DNA of 64,000 nucleotides from Cryptomeria japonica (Eukaryota > Streptophyta > Pinopsida > Cupressales > Cupressaceae): positions 779,068,119-779,132,118 of the forward strand of contig NC_081414.1 of NCBI RefSeq assembly GCF_030272615.1. Direction: 5' to 3'. Shown piece after piece: positions 24,425-36,250 of the stretch (positions are counted from its first letter, which is position 1; every line of letters starts with the position of its first letter). Below the pieces are notes generated by a model, which saw only the letters and a list, made by a program, of their open reading frames with translations, ran no database searches and had not been told where the DNA came from. Made by a program: the position numbers and the translations under genes.

Positions 24425-24700
24425 CCCAATTACATGCATGTCATTTTGGAGATGACCCAAGGTATTGCATGTTGTTTCTTATCAATGCATGTCTTCTATT
24501 CACACACTTGGATAGTTGCATGACAATTTAGATCAGTTTATAAAGTGGGTTTCTTTTGCATGCTATTTTCAAGCAGTACAGATTTGTGGGTTTTATTGTT
24601 TGCATGTCATTTTGGAGCCTTGCATGTTAGAAAGTTGGAGTTGCATGTCAATTTGAAGCTATTTGGAGTAGCAGGTTCACATTGCACGTTAATTTTTGGT
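24425..24700 (+). repeat. Degenerate repeats of a TGCATGTCATTTTGGAG-like motif
   Basis: TGCATGTCATTTTGGAG occurs at about 24434 and 24600, with decayed versions (TTGCATGTCAATTTGAAG, TTGCATGTT, TTGCACGTTAATTTT) in between and after. They sit in the leader just after the primer-site-like sequence. Confidence 0.5.
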
Positions 24701-25479
24701 ACTTTTGAGCATGTTCTATGAGAACCAATGACAGGGAAAGGAGATAACAAGAAAGATTAAGGAAATGGGAAGTTGAACAATGGTTAACATCTAAAAATCA
24801 TTATTAGAATTTTCCTATCAGTGCAGAAGTTGCTTTGTATTATCATTTCGGAAGATGAAGACTTTTGAAGAAGAATTGATGGAATTGAAACATAGATGTT
24901 AAAGACAAAATGAGGAGTAAAAAAATGTGCAACAAAGTTATAGTGAGTGTTTGGATCACATAAGTACTTGCGTGACCATCTTGGTTGATTTAGATCTAGC
25001 TTCAAAAAAAAATCAAAAGTTAATGAAAATGACTCTTCCAGTGAAAAATTTGGTATGTCAGTAAGAACAAACTGTGGAGATATAATCTTTTCTTTTCTTG
25101 CAAAGAGGCTTGGGAGACTAATCACATTTGCACATGAGAAATTGTTAAGGTGTTGGTAGAAGAAAAAGGCACAGAAAGAAGGTTTGGGAAAGAAGAAATT
25201 TCTTCAAATGGGCCCGATGCTTGTAAAAATGAGGATGAAGTAGCTTCATGTCTTTCTGCTATCACAGATGGGTACAATGATGTTCAATAAATCAAGAAAG
25301 AATCAATTATTTCTTTAGGTATGGATTGCATTTGTTTCTTTGTGGGTAAGTTGGAGGTTAGGCTTGACAAAACTAATGAGATGATGGTTACTCAATGATT
25401 CTAAATGTGATTCTAATGTCATTCTAGTATTTCTAAATGAAAGGTGAATTACCCCATGTAGTGGGATAGTTGAATTAGA

Positions 25480-26870
25480 TGAGCCTATTAGTATTTTGAC
25501 ACCAAATGATGATGAAGACAATTCCATAGTTGGGCCTAATGTTGCCCAAGTTTTAGATCACCAATTGTGTCAATAAAATATCATAGAGGCAGTTGATTGT
25601 GAGAATCAAGTTTTTCAAGGCCAATCAAACAATTTATCATGTAAAGTAGGTGGAGTTAATAAGCATAGTAAGTCAAATACATTGGTGAACCAATTGAAGG
25701 TCAATGAGAATAAGATTGTTGCAACATTATCACATTTTGATAACACTCATAAGATGGTTGAAGATCACCTTTGGAAGATCCAACTTGACTGAAAACAAAA
25801 GGGACCTGAAGAAGAAACTTCTCACTTACAAGTGACCAAGGAAGATATGAATAAAATGAAATCAAATTATTTACATCTTCTCTTATATTGACACCATCTC
25901 CTTAATCTCACTGAAATATATTTTGATGCAATAGGAAGGAAAGAAAAAGAAGTTGAAAATCTTACCTATGAGCTTATGAATAAAAATAATTCCTTGGATA
26001 TTACTCAAGTGGCCCTCCAAGAAGAAGAAAATCAGATTGATGAACTTGGTTTGGAATTGAGTTTGGCACATTCTTCATCATCTAAATGAAAAAATCAGTC
26101 ATCTATTGCAGCCACTCTTATTAAACAAGGAGCAAATAGGGCTAGGGAGATCATACAATTGTTGAAGAAATTGTTGGACCTAGTAAGGATGAAATAAGGT
26201 ATGATGATTCCGACATTTCCTATCCTAAGGAGATACAATGTGTTGATGAATATCAATAGGGACCATGAGAAGTTGTGCTTGTGAAATTTGATGAACAATT
26301 TTCTCATGATGATATAGTTTGCAGCCATGAGAAAAATGCTTTAACTAGTTTTACAAGTGGCTTTCATAATGACACTCTTCTTAGATCAACAACTAATAAT
26401 AAGTATCCAATTTTGGAAGAGTTATGGTATACTCATATTACCCCTTATGCTGAGAAGAATTGGGAAGAACATCAAGTGTATAAACTCAAGAATGGAGGAG
26501 GAAGTCTCACAAGATGGTGTAGATTGTTATTATAAAATTGCTGACACAAATAGTTTTAAGAGGAGAACACTTGATAAAACAACCACCATTGGTGAGCAAC
26601 CTATATTAGAAGAAAATTTGTTTGATCGCCATGAGGACACTCAAGGATGGTGTGAAGCACATGCTGATCTGGTAATGGTAAAGTATAGTCCTTATGCCCT
26701 TATTAGTCATGAAATGTTAGATAGGAACTTTTAGATTGACTTGGGTTTGGATGTCTCTATTGATTCATGTTTCTTACAAGATTTTGTAGTGAAGTTAGCA
26801 TTTGATTTCATATCAATTCAAATTTTGGAGATGGCCAAATGAAGTATAAATCATTCCAATTTTTAGATTT
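25480..26870 (+). pseudogene. Degenerate coding-like region of unknown identity
   Basis: Plus-strand frames with protein-like composition are interrupted every 20 to 80 codons. Recognisable stretches include an acidic part (DEPISILTPNDDEDNS), a helical coiled-coil-like part around 25800-26090 (ENLTYELMNKNN, EEENQIDELGLELSL), and 26275-26734 with FDEQFSHDDIVCSHEKNAL and WCEAHADLVMVKYSPY. There is no zinc knuckle, protease or RT. It may be the extra protein of a non-autonomous element. I do not recognise it. Confidence 0.35.
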
Positions 26871-27090
26871 CAGTTTGGCATCATTGATGGAATTTTAGTT
26901 GCATGATTACATCAATAGTAGAGGCTTCTATGTGTTTGGATTTGAGGGTGCTGGTGCAAGAGTACCTACGCACCAAGAGGTTCTAGGAGGTAAAAAAAAT
27001 GGAGAAGGAATTGAAAGGCATTGGAAACATTTTGGTATCATATTTTCATTGTTTTCAATCTCTTGTTTTGTGGTCTTGAAAGTTTGTTCT

Positions 27091-27134
27091 CTTGTTTCCA
27101 GGCTTGGTACGGCCATGTAGAGCCTGGAAACAAG
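27091..27134. other. Perfect 14-bp inverted repeat (hairpin)
   Basis: CTTGTTTCCAGGCT (27091-27104) and AGCCTGGAAACAAG (27121-27134) are exact reverse complements around a 16-base loop. It lies just outside the edge of the chromovirus piece. Its role is unknown; it could be an RNA hairpin near a transcript end. Confidence 0.75.
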
Positions 27135-27174
27135 TGTATTTCTATAATGATAGTATAGTATCAATACACAATCA

Positions 27175-27914
27175 TGGTGATCCTATTTATGGCTCTAGAA
27201 TTAGTACACAATCTCCAAGTACCTATATCTGATGGTGATCCTATTTATGGCTCTAGAATTAGTACACAATCTTGAAGTACCACCTTTCTTTGGTGCTAAC
27301 ATGGTAGGGATAGCACAAGGGCTAATACTTTTCCTAATTAGGCCTTGGTCTAAGAGCTCTTGGATTTGCTTGGCAATTTCAACATTTTGTTGAGGAGTCA
27401 TTTTATAAGCTTCCTTATTAGGGAAGGATGCTCTGGGAATGAAGTCTATTTGATGGCATATGGTTCTTTTAGGAGGTAAGGTGGCTGACTATCCTTCACT
27501 TACTCTGCCTTTGAATTTCTTCAACAAATCTCGCACCTCTAATGGAAAATCTTGCTACTCTTTCTTGTCTTCTTCTTTGGGCTTCATCACAAGTGCAAAC
27601 CCTATACCTTCACCTTCCTCAAGTGTATTTAAGAACTATTTTTCACTCACCAAAAGAACATTAGGACCTGTTGCCCTCTTTTCACCTTCTTCAAGGATAG
27701 ACTAAATCTTAAATGTGACTCCATCTTTCTTGAATGAGTATGCATTCTTGGCTCCATCATGGATAGCTTGTCTATAAAATTGCCATGGTCTTCCTAATAG
27801 AAGATGGCATGCATCCATGGGTAGGACATCACATAACACCTTGTTCTTATACCTTCCAACAGTAAAAGCCACCCATGCTTGCTCATTGACTAGGACATGT
27901 TGGCCTTTGTTCAA
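27175..27914 (-). pseudogene. Protease and RT start of the chromovirus piece, with an internal 58-bp tandem duplication
   Basis: At 27702-27914 the minus strand gives VLCDVLPMDACHLLLGRPWQF, the conserved end of the chromovirus protease. Upstream, near 27990, the active site reads DSWST instead of DSGST. At 27201-27401 the RT begins: QELLDQGLIRKSISPCAIP, LAPKKGGTSRLC and SRAINRITIRYRY. The segment coding SRAINRIT is present twice in tandem (starts at 27175 and 27233, period 58), which shifts the frame and ends the readable RT. Confidence 0.88.
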
Positions 27915-28213
27915 CCAAGTGACTCTATAGGGATTGTTGTGAGGTATCCTTTCTAATTTGAGCTTACTCGCTGCCTATTCTAACACAATATTGTCTGTAG
28001 ACCATGAATCAATGATTACTTTGCAAATTTTATCCATAATCTTCCATTTGATCCTAAACAAGGACCTTCTTTGGCTTGGCTCTTCTCTGACCATTTCTTT
28101 GATAAATGTTCTCCTTATCATCAAGTTGTCACCTACCTCTGACTCTAAGGCAACCTCTAAAGTCTTGCTGCTTGAAGATAGGTTACTCTTCTTTCACCAC
28201 CATGTGTTGATGA

Positions 28214-29287
28214 TCACTTCTCTGGACACCTATATGCTGGATGACCAAGTTGGCTACAATGGTAACACTTCATTGTTGCAAAGTATAAGGAACCTCTACC
28301 TTGGCCAATAGATCTTCCTTTGAAACCACTATTGGATCCCCTTCCTCTATTGAATCCTCCTTTACTACTGCCACTATCTTGCTGCTCCGTGAGTTTAGAC
28401 TCTCCTTGTGTTCTTTGTTTAGAACTTCTTCCTCCAAAGCCTCCTCTATGGCCTCTATTGTCTTTTCCTCTACCCCTACCCCTATTGTTGCTTGAGTCAT
28501 GCCTTCTATTCAGTTTTTCCTCCACCTTAAGGGCAAGTTGATAGGTTTGATGGACTGTTTTTGGGCTCATTAGACTAATTTCTTCTTGGATGTTCCACCA
28601 TAGACCATTTAGGTACCTAGCAACCTTGAGACTCTCTTCTTCCACTGCATGAGATCTAAGGCTAAGTTTGTGAAACTCCTCTGTATAGCTCCTGACATCA
28701 AGATCTTTTTGTCTTACATTTTGCCTCTTCCTATGAATTTTCACTTCATAGTCATCAAGGAGATAGACTTCTTTGATTTTGACTAACATCCCTTTCCAAG
28801 AAGAGATGGGTGCTTTGCGCATTTTCTTCCTTTCATCTTGCACAAATTTCCACCATGTGACAACAGCTCCTCTCATCCTTGACTTGGCTACCTTGACTCT
28901 TTGGGCTTCAGTTATGCCTTCACATTCAAAATGATTCTCCATGCCTTCTATCCACTCTAGGACCACTTCCACCTCCATCTTACCACTGAACAATGGCAAT
29001 CCTTCTAGTGATTTTCCACTCAAGGCCTTCAATGCCTTCAGGAAAGGTTCTTACTCTAGGATAGGATTAGGTTCAGGTATCTTGTCTATCTTTGCCACTT
29101 CTTTACCCTTCCCTTCTACTCCTTCCACTTTTACCGACACTTCATCTTCCTTGGTTTTTACGTCTCCAAGCTTACTCTCCAATTCTAGCAACTTCTCCTT
29201 CAGGAGTCTATTCTCTTCCTCTTGATCATCCACTTTCTTTTCCAACTCTGCATTGGTCACCTTTCTCTTGTCTCTTATAGATTCCAC
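28214..29287 (-). pseudogene. gag of the chromovirus piece
   Basis: Minus strand, from the ATG at 29287. The first 75 codons are a charged coiled coil (KKVDDQEEENRLLKEKLLEL), then an in-frame stop at 29051-29053. The gag domain follows in the same frame (LPLFSGKMEVEVVLEWIEGM, VVTWWKFVQDERKK, SYTEEFHKL). An Arg/Gly-rich RNA-binding tail ends in the CCHC knuckle CYHCSQLGHPAYRC at about 28220-28265. Apart from that stop the gag frame is whole, about 357 codons. Confidence 0.9.
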
Positions 29288-29337
29288 TAAGGAAATCTAC
29301 TCACCTAGCCCAAATCTTATAGGATCTGATACCAATT

Positions 29338-30964
29338 TGATGGGGTTCACCTAGTTTGCTCAACACTTCACCTAGCTGGTGTTGCTCAATTGCACCAACT
29401 CACTAGGCCTAGTTGCTCTCTAGCCCTTCAAGTCCTTCTGAATCTCTTCTAGGACTTTATTCTTGATCTCTCTAAGGTTTTTTTCTTCAAGTGTTTTGGC
29501 TAGGAACCCTACCAATTCACAGTGCTTCCCATGTACTCAATTATAGCTTCTTGGCTTCAAGTTGTCAAAATGACCTTCTACCATTGTGAGATGATGCAAA
29601 GGTGTGGAGGTGTCTTCATTCATGTTTTGGATGCATTTAGGGTCCATTTTAGGTTTTCCATCAATAGGTTTCTTACCAATTTCAAAATCTTGCCTAGAAA
29701 AGGGCTACAAGGAATTAGCCTAATTAGGCCTCCTAAAACCGGTTTTGTAGGGCTTGAGTGAAAATGGCCCAAAAGACCCCCAGACAACTTTGGATTTCAT
29801 TCAATGATTCACCTAAACTCAATATATTTGTGTGGTTTTAGCTTTTTAACCCACCATTCAATGTGCTAACCCCAAAATGAGGGTTTTGGGGGGTTTCTAG
29901 GCCTTCTTGGTGGCAGTGACATGTCAAGTTGGGGTTTGTGCAACAAATGAACTTTTCAAGGCTCCTCCTTGCATTGGAAACTATGTACCAACTCCTTGTA
30001 CCCCTTCAAAAACTTAGAAAGTGATTTGACATCCACCCATGCACTTGTCATTTTATTTTCACCTTATTTCCTCTAACCAGGTTGCTCCTAGACTCACCTA
30101 GAATAAGGTGACAGTCATATCAAAGCTCTTCTCTAGAACTTGCACCTGAATATGTACACTATACATATGGTTTCTCATCATTTCCCAAAAATCCGTGATG
30201 GCAACCTGTGTGGAACTCATGGGGCAACCATATTTACAAGAAAACTGCTATATACAAGCCAAAACTGGCTGCTTGCAAACTAAAGCAAGAAAACACTAAT
30301 GAAAAGTATCTAAAAATCTCTAAATTGAACCAAAAACACAATAAAACACAAGAGAAACTCAATCCATTTTTGGATCAAAGGATTCAATCCATCTTTAATT
30401 ACAAAATGAGTAAAATCAAGCCAAAACGCTGCCAACTAGTCTGAAAATGAGTAGTTTCAGATTGTTAAGCTCGCAAAACACATTCACCAACCTTGGTAAC
30501 CATGAAAGAGAGGGTTATTATAGTCTTTTCCACATGTGGAGTCATCCTAGGTCATTGAACAATCCCTAACTCCATCGCTAACCATTTCAGGACAAAAATT
30601 GTCATGACAACTTTTTGCAACTTTGCAACTTTTCCACTTTTGGTCTTTCCAACCTATAAGACCTATTCCCAATCATCACAAATGACTTTTAAAACTATCC
30701 TAATACTAATTTAACCCTCCCTAATTCTTGTACCAATTTTTGACACTTTTGACCATCAGAAAGGTCAATTACCTACTCAAACTCACTATTTACACAAAAA
30801 TGCCAACCCAAGAAGTATGAACACAACCTAGGCCTACATTGACTCAAAAATATAACTCTTGGACCCTCCTGGAGTCCTTATTCACCACTGACTTGGATAG
30901 GGTTAGTACAAGCCAACATTGAAAAAAAAACTAAACAATCTATGTCCTAGGTGCTCCTGCACCA
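29338..30964 (-). repeat. 5' LTR of the chromovirus piece (about 1,627 bp)
   Basis: Begins TGATGGGGTTC next to the primer site (minus strand AATTGGTATCAGATCC) and ends GCTCCTGCACCA at 30964. It shares with the LTR at 37262 the start, the end and an internal block (AATTAGGCCTCCTA near 29720 and 37640), so both belong to one family or two sister families. Confidence 0.75.
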
Positions 30965-32200
30965 CGTTTTCTTAGGGTGCGATTAGTAGGAAAAAGTTTG
31001 GTGAGTTGTTAATCTCTTGGGAAGAGCTACACCGATATTGTTCCAGTCATCAACATAGCATTCACTATCGAAGGCATGGAGAAGAAGTTACTTTGATACC
31101 CGATGAAGTTGTCCTGACAGTCATCGACATATCGCTCATTGGAAATCATTATTCTATGTTACCCCGATACCCAATGGACTAGGTGAAAAGGAAGTGTTAT
31201 CGGCTCGACTTACTCCGATGATGCGATAGTCTTCAGGGTAGCTTAACCCATCAAGAAGAGGTGTTTCAGGTTATGTCAATACCCAATGAGGAAGACAAGT
31301 TGAGCACAAAGGAGGAGGCTATCAGAATGATAGCACCAAGGTGATGTCATCGGGGTGACATCGGCTATTCGGAAGAAGATTTTTCCGCTATGCCGATACC
31401 CAATGAGGAAGCTAGGGTAGTTGTTAGGAAGGAAACCTTATCGGGGGAGCATAAGCCAATAGTTATTCTATGTTACCCTGATACCCAATGGACTGGGTGA
31501 CAAAGGCATTGTTTATCGACTGGATTTACTCTGATGATGCGATAGTCATCAGGGTAACTTGAGCCATCGGGGAGAGGTGTTTCAGGTTATGTCGATACTT
31601 GATGAGGAAGACAAGTCGAGCACCAATGAAGGAGTACAGAGCGGATGTTTTGAAATCATTGGGACATCGTATAGTGTAGGAAATAACTACCCCGATACCC
31701 GATAGGGTGAATATCATGAGGTTTCATCGGGATAGCCTACACCAAAAGAAGTGACTAAAAGAGCACCAAGGTGATGTCATCGAGATGACATCAGCTATTC
31801 AGAAGAGAATTTTTTTGCTACACCGATACCCGATGAGGAAGATGAGGTAGTTTTTAGGAAGGAAACCTTATCATGGGAGCATAAGACGATAGACCTAAAG
31901 ACAGACAAGTTGGACCCCGATGTCATCGGGTCATCTGAGAAACATAGGGTGTCCCGACACCCAATATGCTTTGCAACATGATGAACAAGAAGGAGGTTTC
32001 TTGGGGAAGCATATACCGATAGACTAGAGAGGTATGAAGATGCACAAGTATGAGGGTGATGTCATTAGGTCATCGGCGAAGCATAAAATGAGTTGTCTGA
32101 TACGCGATGTACCAAACTAGATGCGAACTATGAGGAGGACTCATCGGAATAAATTTTAGCCATCGGAGGAACATATTTGGAGCTATGCCGAGACCCAGTA
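30965..32200. repeat. Degenerate tandem/higher-order repeat with CCGATACCCGATG motifs
   Basis: CCGATACCCGATGAGG or a close variant occurs about eleven times (near 31096, 31164, 31279, 31394, 31479, 31589, 31693, 31823, 31955, 32099 and 32188). Larger blocks repeat too: TTACTCYGATGATGCGATAG at 31210 and 31526 (316 apart), GTGATGTCATCG.G.TGACATC at about 31341 and 31771 (430 apart), and GAAGGAAACCTTATC at 31428 and 31858 (430 apart). No coding is seen. Confidence 0.75.
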
Positions 32201-32214
32201 GTCTACATAGAGAG

Positions 32215-32382
32215 ATCCCTATGTATATATGCCCATATGCATATATATCTATATACATTTTTATATACTTCTGTATACATGCATGTATATTTATGTATAC
32301 ACATATGCACCTATATGCATATATCTATGTCTATTCCTATATGCATATATATATGTATGCCTATATGCATATGTATCTATAT

Positions 32383-32468
<86 letters not shown>

Positions 32469-32880
32469 ATATAGTTTTAAGATAATCCTATTGTATGTGT
32501 ATAGGTGGACATTTCTATCACATTTGTGAAAGTTCCAGCCCTATTTTGTCATGCCATTGTATGATGTTTTGTATATATGAATATATTTGTATCCCTATAG
32601 ACATCCAAACATACATTGTGTATATTTGTTTGCTTTGCTCTAAGAATACTGTTTATAGGTATATGTATGATTGTATGTGCATATATTTGTATATGTGTCT
32701 ATGTGTATCTATATATATAGTTATATATGTATACACGTATCTATATATGTATTTGCTACCATATATATGCACGTGTGCACATATAATTATATACATACAA
32801 ATATATACGTACATATATACCGCTATCTGTGCATATTCATATGTATACCTTCCACTATGTATGTCAATGTGTTCTTTTTA
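32215..32880. repeat. TA/TATG-rich simple sequence with a 72-bp (TA)n run
   Basis: Dense TATATG, TGCATA and TATGTATA words, with a pure AT run at about 32385-32456. Tyr/Ile/Cys-rich open frames here are artefacts. The tract lies at the 3' end of the LINE that follows on the minus strand. Confidence 0.9.
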
Positions 32881-32889
32881 GGATTGTGT

Positions 32890-33414
32890 CTAAATCTCTT
32901 CCTGCCTATGAGTATCTTGGTCTGAATGCCTGTATGTTAGTGATGTGGCTCTATTTGTTCCATCTGCCCCTAAATTAGCTAGCTTATCTACCAATGTGTT
33001 AGCTTCCCTATATATGTGATTGAGTGTGTAATCTGAGAAGCTTTCCATTAGAGAAAGGGCTCTATCCAATAAGCTTTCGATCTCCCAGTTTGGCATTGTC
33101 CTAGTCCTTATTGCATTAACTATGATGGCCGAGTCCCCTTCTATTTCCAATTTGGATATTTTTAACTGTTTGCATAGGTTTAAACTCTCTATTAAGCTCA
33201 ACAATTATGCTTTATTGTTAGTGCAATGCCCTAGATACCAGGATCTTGATCCAATACATATCCCACCATGTGAATGTATTATACATCCTACCCCTTCCTC
33301 CCCTAGATTGCCTCTGGATGCTTTATCAAAATTGAGTTTGCACCATCCAATCTCCGAGGGAACCCATTTGCATGCTTTTCTACCATTGGTCTTGTCTTTG
33401 TTCCCCTTCCCCAA
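32890..33414 (-). pseudogene. LINE RNase H domain
   Basis: Minus strand. GWCKLNFDKASRGN (first Asp), then LLSLIESLNLC (Glu), KLEIEGDSAIIVNAI (Asp) and HIYREANTLVDKLANLG (last Asp region) form the RNase H that ends ORF2 of many plant LINEs. A stop at 33205-33207 divides it in one continuing sequence. Confidence 0.85.
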
Positions 33415-33441
33415 GAAAGGAGGGATTTTAATCCCCTTCCA

Positions 33442-34134
33442 CTACTTTTTGATGTAGTTATCCCAGTTTGTAAATGTCTTGTCATGTTGTGGAATGGTCA
33501 TATTCCTATTATTGGAGGTTTCTGTGATGGAGGCTTTTATTTTTGCTATAAAATTTTCTACCTTCATTTCTATCTCTTGGAAGATTCTCCTATTCCTCTC
33601 CTTCCAGATCTCCCAGATTACTATTGTTGGGTTGTATATCCATAAATTGTGGAAGATACTATTCCTTTTAATGATTGGCCAACTTCTGAGCCAATCCTTT
33701 AGGTAAGGGATGAGGGCACTTGACCAACCTAGTTGTGCCATCAGCCAATACCAACATTTTTGTGTGTAGTTGCAGGTTGTGAATATGTGATCATTTGTTT
33801 CCTCATCTTTCTTGCATAAGAAAAAAATTGAGGGTCCTTCATAACCTCTAAATTTAAATTGCTTCGCGATTAGGACCTTCCCCTGAAATGTCGCCCATGC
33901 AAAGAAGCCAGCTTTTGGGAGACCAAATTTTTCCCAACATATTGTGTTAGGGATATAGTCCTTGATATTGTTTGCCTCATCATATATGGTTTTGAAACCA
34001 TCCTTGCAATTGTATTGTCCATCCTTTGATCTCACCCATATAAGCTCATCTAGCCCATGTCTGAGTGTTATTAATCTTCCCTCAAGAATTTGCACCAATT
34101 CTCGGTCATTGTTGTTCACCAAGAATGGTAGCAT
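33442..34134 (-). pseudogene. LINE zinc-binding domain after the RT (zf-RVT type)
   Basis: A 230-codon minus-strand frame. KAGFFAWATFQGKVLIAKQF, then FLCKKDEETNDHIFTTCNYTQKCW, is the Cys/His cluster typical of the zf-RVT domain of plant LINE ORF2. It is followed by WEIWKERNRRIFQ. It is the longest intact part of the LINE. Confidence 0.88.
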
Positions 34135-34635
34135 GTTTTTCTATTTCCATCCCATTGTCGATTCTGGTGCCAATGTCATATAGTCCCTTACATGATTACC
34201 CCATAAAGATTTCATTTGGTCTTTTATGCCAGTTGTGTTCATTAGACTATCTATTGAGGGGTAACCCCCCTAGGAATCTTCCCAAAACAAGGTGGTTTTA
34301 CCATCGCGAATATCCCAGGATAAGTGGTTCGCTATGAGCGATCGACTTTCTTTTATAAAGTTCTAGATTCTAGATCCCTAGGGTGGGTTTATTTCCCTAA
34401 ATACTACCTCTCTCTTATTTTGTGACATGTATTTGCTCCTAAGGATTCTAGCCCATTTGGATTTTGAGGATGTGTACATTCTCCATGCCAATTTTGCCCC
34501 TAATGCTTTATTTTGCCATAGTAATTTTCTTATTCTCATACCTCCATTACTCTTTTCTCGTCATATCTTTTCCCATGATATCAGTTTCATTTTGTTTTTA
34601 TCCTCTACACCATTCCAATAGAAATCTCTAATTAT

Positions 34636-35810
34636 TTAAGTTAGTTTCTTGTATGCCGCTTTTGGAAGTGGAATACTTGATAGAAGATAAATAGGCATTT
34701 CTGCTAATACTATTTTTATGAGGGTTAATCTTCCTGCCCTTGTCAGCCATAAGGCTTTCCAAGATGACAACTTCTTCCTTACTTTTTCATTCAGGGGGTC
34801 CCAAAGTTTATTAGTTCTGATACCTTTGTCCAGAGGCATCCCCAAATACGAGATTGGTAGATGGCCTATTTTGTACCCTAGATACAAAGCTATCTTGTAT
34901 TCCTCCTGTGCTTCCATATTAAAGAAGAATATTTCTGATTTCTCCTTGTTTACCATCTCCCCTGAAGCCTGCCCATAAGATTATAATATATTCTTAATTT
35001 CCTTGGCTTCTTTTAACTATCCTTTCCCCAAAATCATTGTGTCGTCAACAAACTATTGGTAGGTACATGGTTCTACCCCACCAGTGATCTGAATTCCCAC
35101 CTATCTGCTAGAACTCTGTGATGCATCCAGGATTCTACCTAAGGCTTAAGACATATTTATAAATAAGAATGGGGATAAAGGGTCACCTGTCTGAGTTTCC
35201 TAGATACTTCAAAGAAGCCTTCCAGTTTCTTGTTTAGTAGGATAGATAATCTAGGGTTTGATATGCAGAAGCAAACCCAATTGATCCATTGTTTGTTAAA
35301 GCCAAAGGCCTTCATGCAACTGCAAAGGAAATACCAATCCACTTTGTCATTAGTATTTTTGATATCTAATTTTATCAGCATATTAGGCTGCCCTTGGGAC
35401 TGACAGGAGTGGATGGCTTCCTATATAATAATAATTCCATCCAGACTTGATCTATTGGGTACAAAGCCTGTTTGTTCTTCTGATATTATGGTGGGCAGTA
35501 ATGTTTTTAGTCTATTGGCCATGACTTTAGCTAGTAGTTTATAAGTCATGTTACATAGAGAAATGGATCTGAACTCTTCCCATTTTGAGAGGTTCTCCTT
35601 TTTTGGAATTAAGGCCAAAAAGGTGTTATTAATCTCTTTTAGGAATTTCCCTGCATTGTGGGTGGATTCCAAGGCATTGGTAACCTCATCCCCTAAGATG
35701 TGCCAGCATTTCTAAAAAAAGCTAGCAGGGAAGCCATCCGGTCCAGGGGCTTTGTCTCCCTGAAATTGTGCCAAAGCTGTTTTAACTTCTTCATGGGTGA
35801 TTTTAGAGTT
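34636..35810 (-). pseudogene. LINE reverse transcriptase
   Basis: Minus strand, several frames. Near 35790-35730 is the GFKAPGPDGFP motif. At 35421-35672 are FLALIPKKENLSKWEEFRSISL and SEEQTGFVPNRSSLDG. At 35157-35381 are LIKLDIKNTNDKVDWYFL and WINWVCFCISNPRLSIL. The catalytic FVDDTMIL lies near 35040-35062, and 34636-34956 has YLGMPLDKGIR and LTRAGRLTLIKIVLAEMPIY. The pieces are separated by stops, so the enzyme is dead, but the two catalytic Asp remain readable. Confidence 0.9.
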
Positions 35811-36250
35811 TTACATTTTATTATCACCCTCTATTATCAGTTTGGGTATGTTATTTAATAAGATGCTATTGTTAAGGAGGTCTGGGTGTTCCTAGTTGTT
35901 GAGGATATTATCAAAATACTTTGTTGCATCTTTTGCAATCAGATCTTGATCCATAATGATCTGATCACTGTCATTAGTAATTTGAGTAATCTTATTTGCT
36001 GCCCTTTTCATTTTGACACTGTTGTGAAAAAAATTGGTGTTTCTATCTCCATCTTCTAGCCATGTCTCTCAAGATTTATGTTTCTAGTATATCTCTTCTC
36101 TGGCCAGAATGCCTTCATATTCACATAAAAGCGTTTTTTCAGCCTCGTATGTTTCACAGGTCATCCCGTTTTGCATCACATCAGTGTTTATTGTCTCCAT
36201 CTCTTTATCAATTCTTGACTTCTCGAAGATGTTTTTAAATTTCCTTTTGT

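Larger units (their letters stand above)
23067..27170 (+). mobile_element. Probable degenerate LTR element, interior not recognised
   Basis: TGTAATGTCCCC at 23067 looks like an LTR start. Downstream are a promoter region with AATTATAAAAGACTC near 23545, a CA at 24349-24350 and, three bases later, TGATATCAGAACAGG (24354-24368), a decayed copy of the tRNA-Met-type primer site. The interior to about 26870 shows coding-like stretches with many stops (for example KEKEVENLTYELMNKNN near 25940 and LEELWYTHITPYAEKNW near 26420), none of which I can name. No RT or integrase is visible and no second LTR is found. It could be a non-autonomous element or one truncated by the chromovirus piece at 27175. 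Confidence 0.5.
27175..30964 (-). mobile_element. Truncated chromovirus-type gypsy element (5' half), minus strand
   Basis: Reading the minus strand from 30964: LTR, tRNA-Met-type primer site (about 29322-29337), coiled-coil and gag, zinc knuckle, protease, and the first part of the RT, which ends at about 27175. The remainder (RT core, RNase H, integrase, 3' LTR) is missing. Many stops are present. The LTR resembles that at 37262-38646/44661-44870 (both begin TGATGGG and end with a GGTGCTCCTRCACCA-type sequence). Confidence 0.9.

Noticed and set aside
30965-32200. CRISPR-like array
   Set aside because: The motif spacing is irregular, units decay and nest, and the DNA is plant nuclear.
32177-32925. 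Overlapping Tyr/Ile/Cys-rich open frames up to 128 codons
   Set aside because: All three forward frames are open because the DNA is TATG/TA simple sequence.
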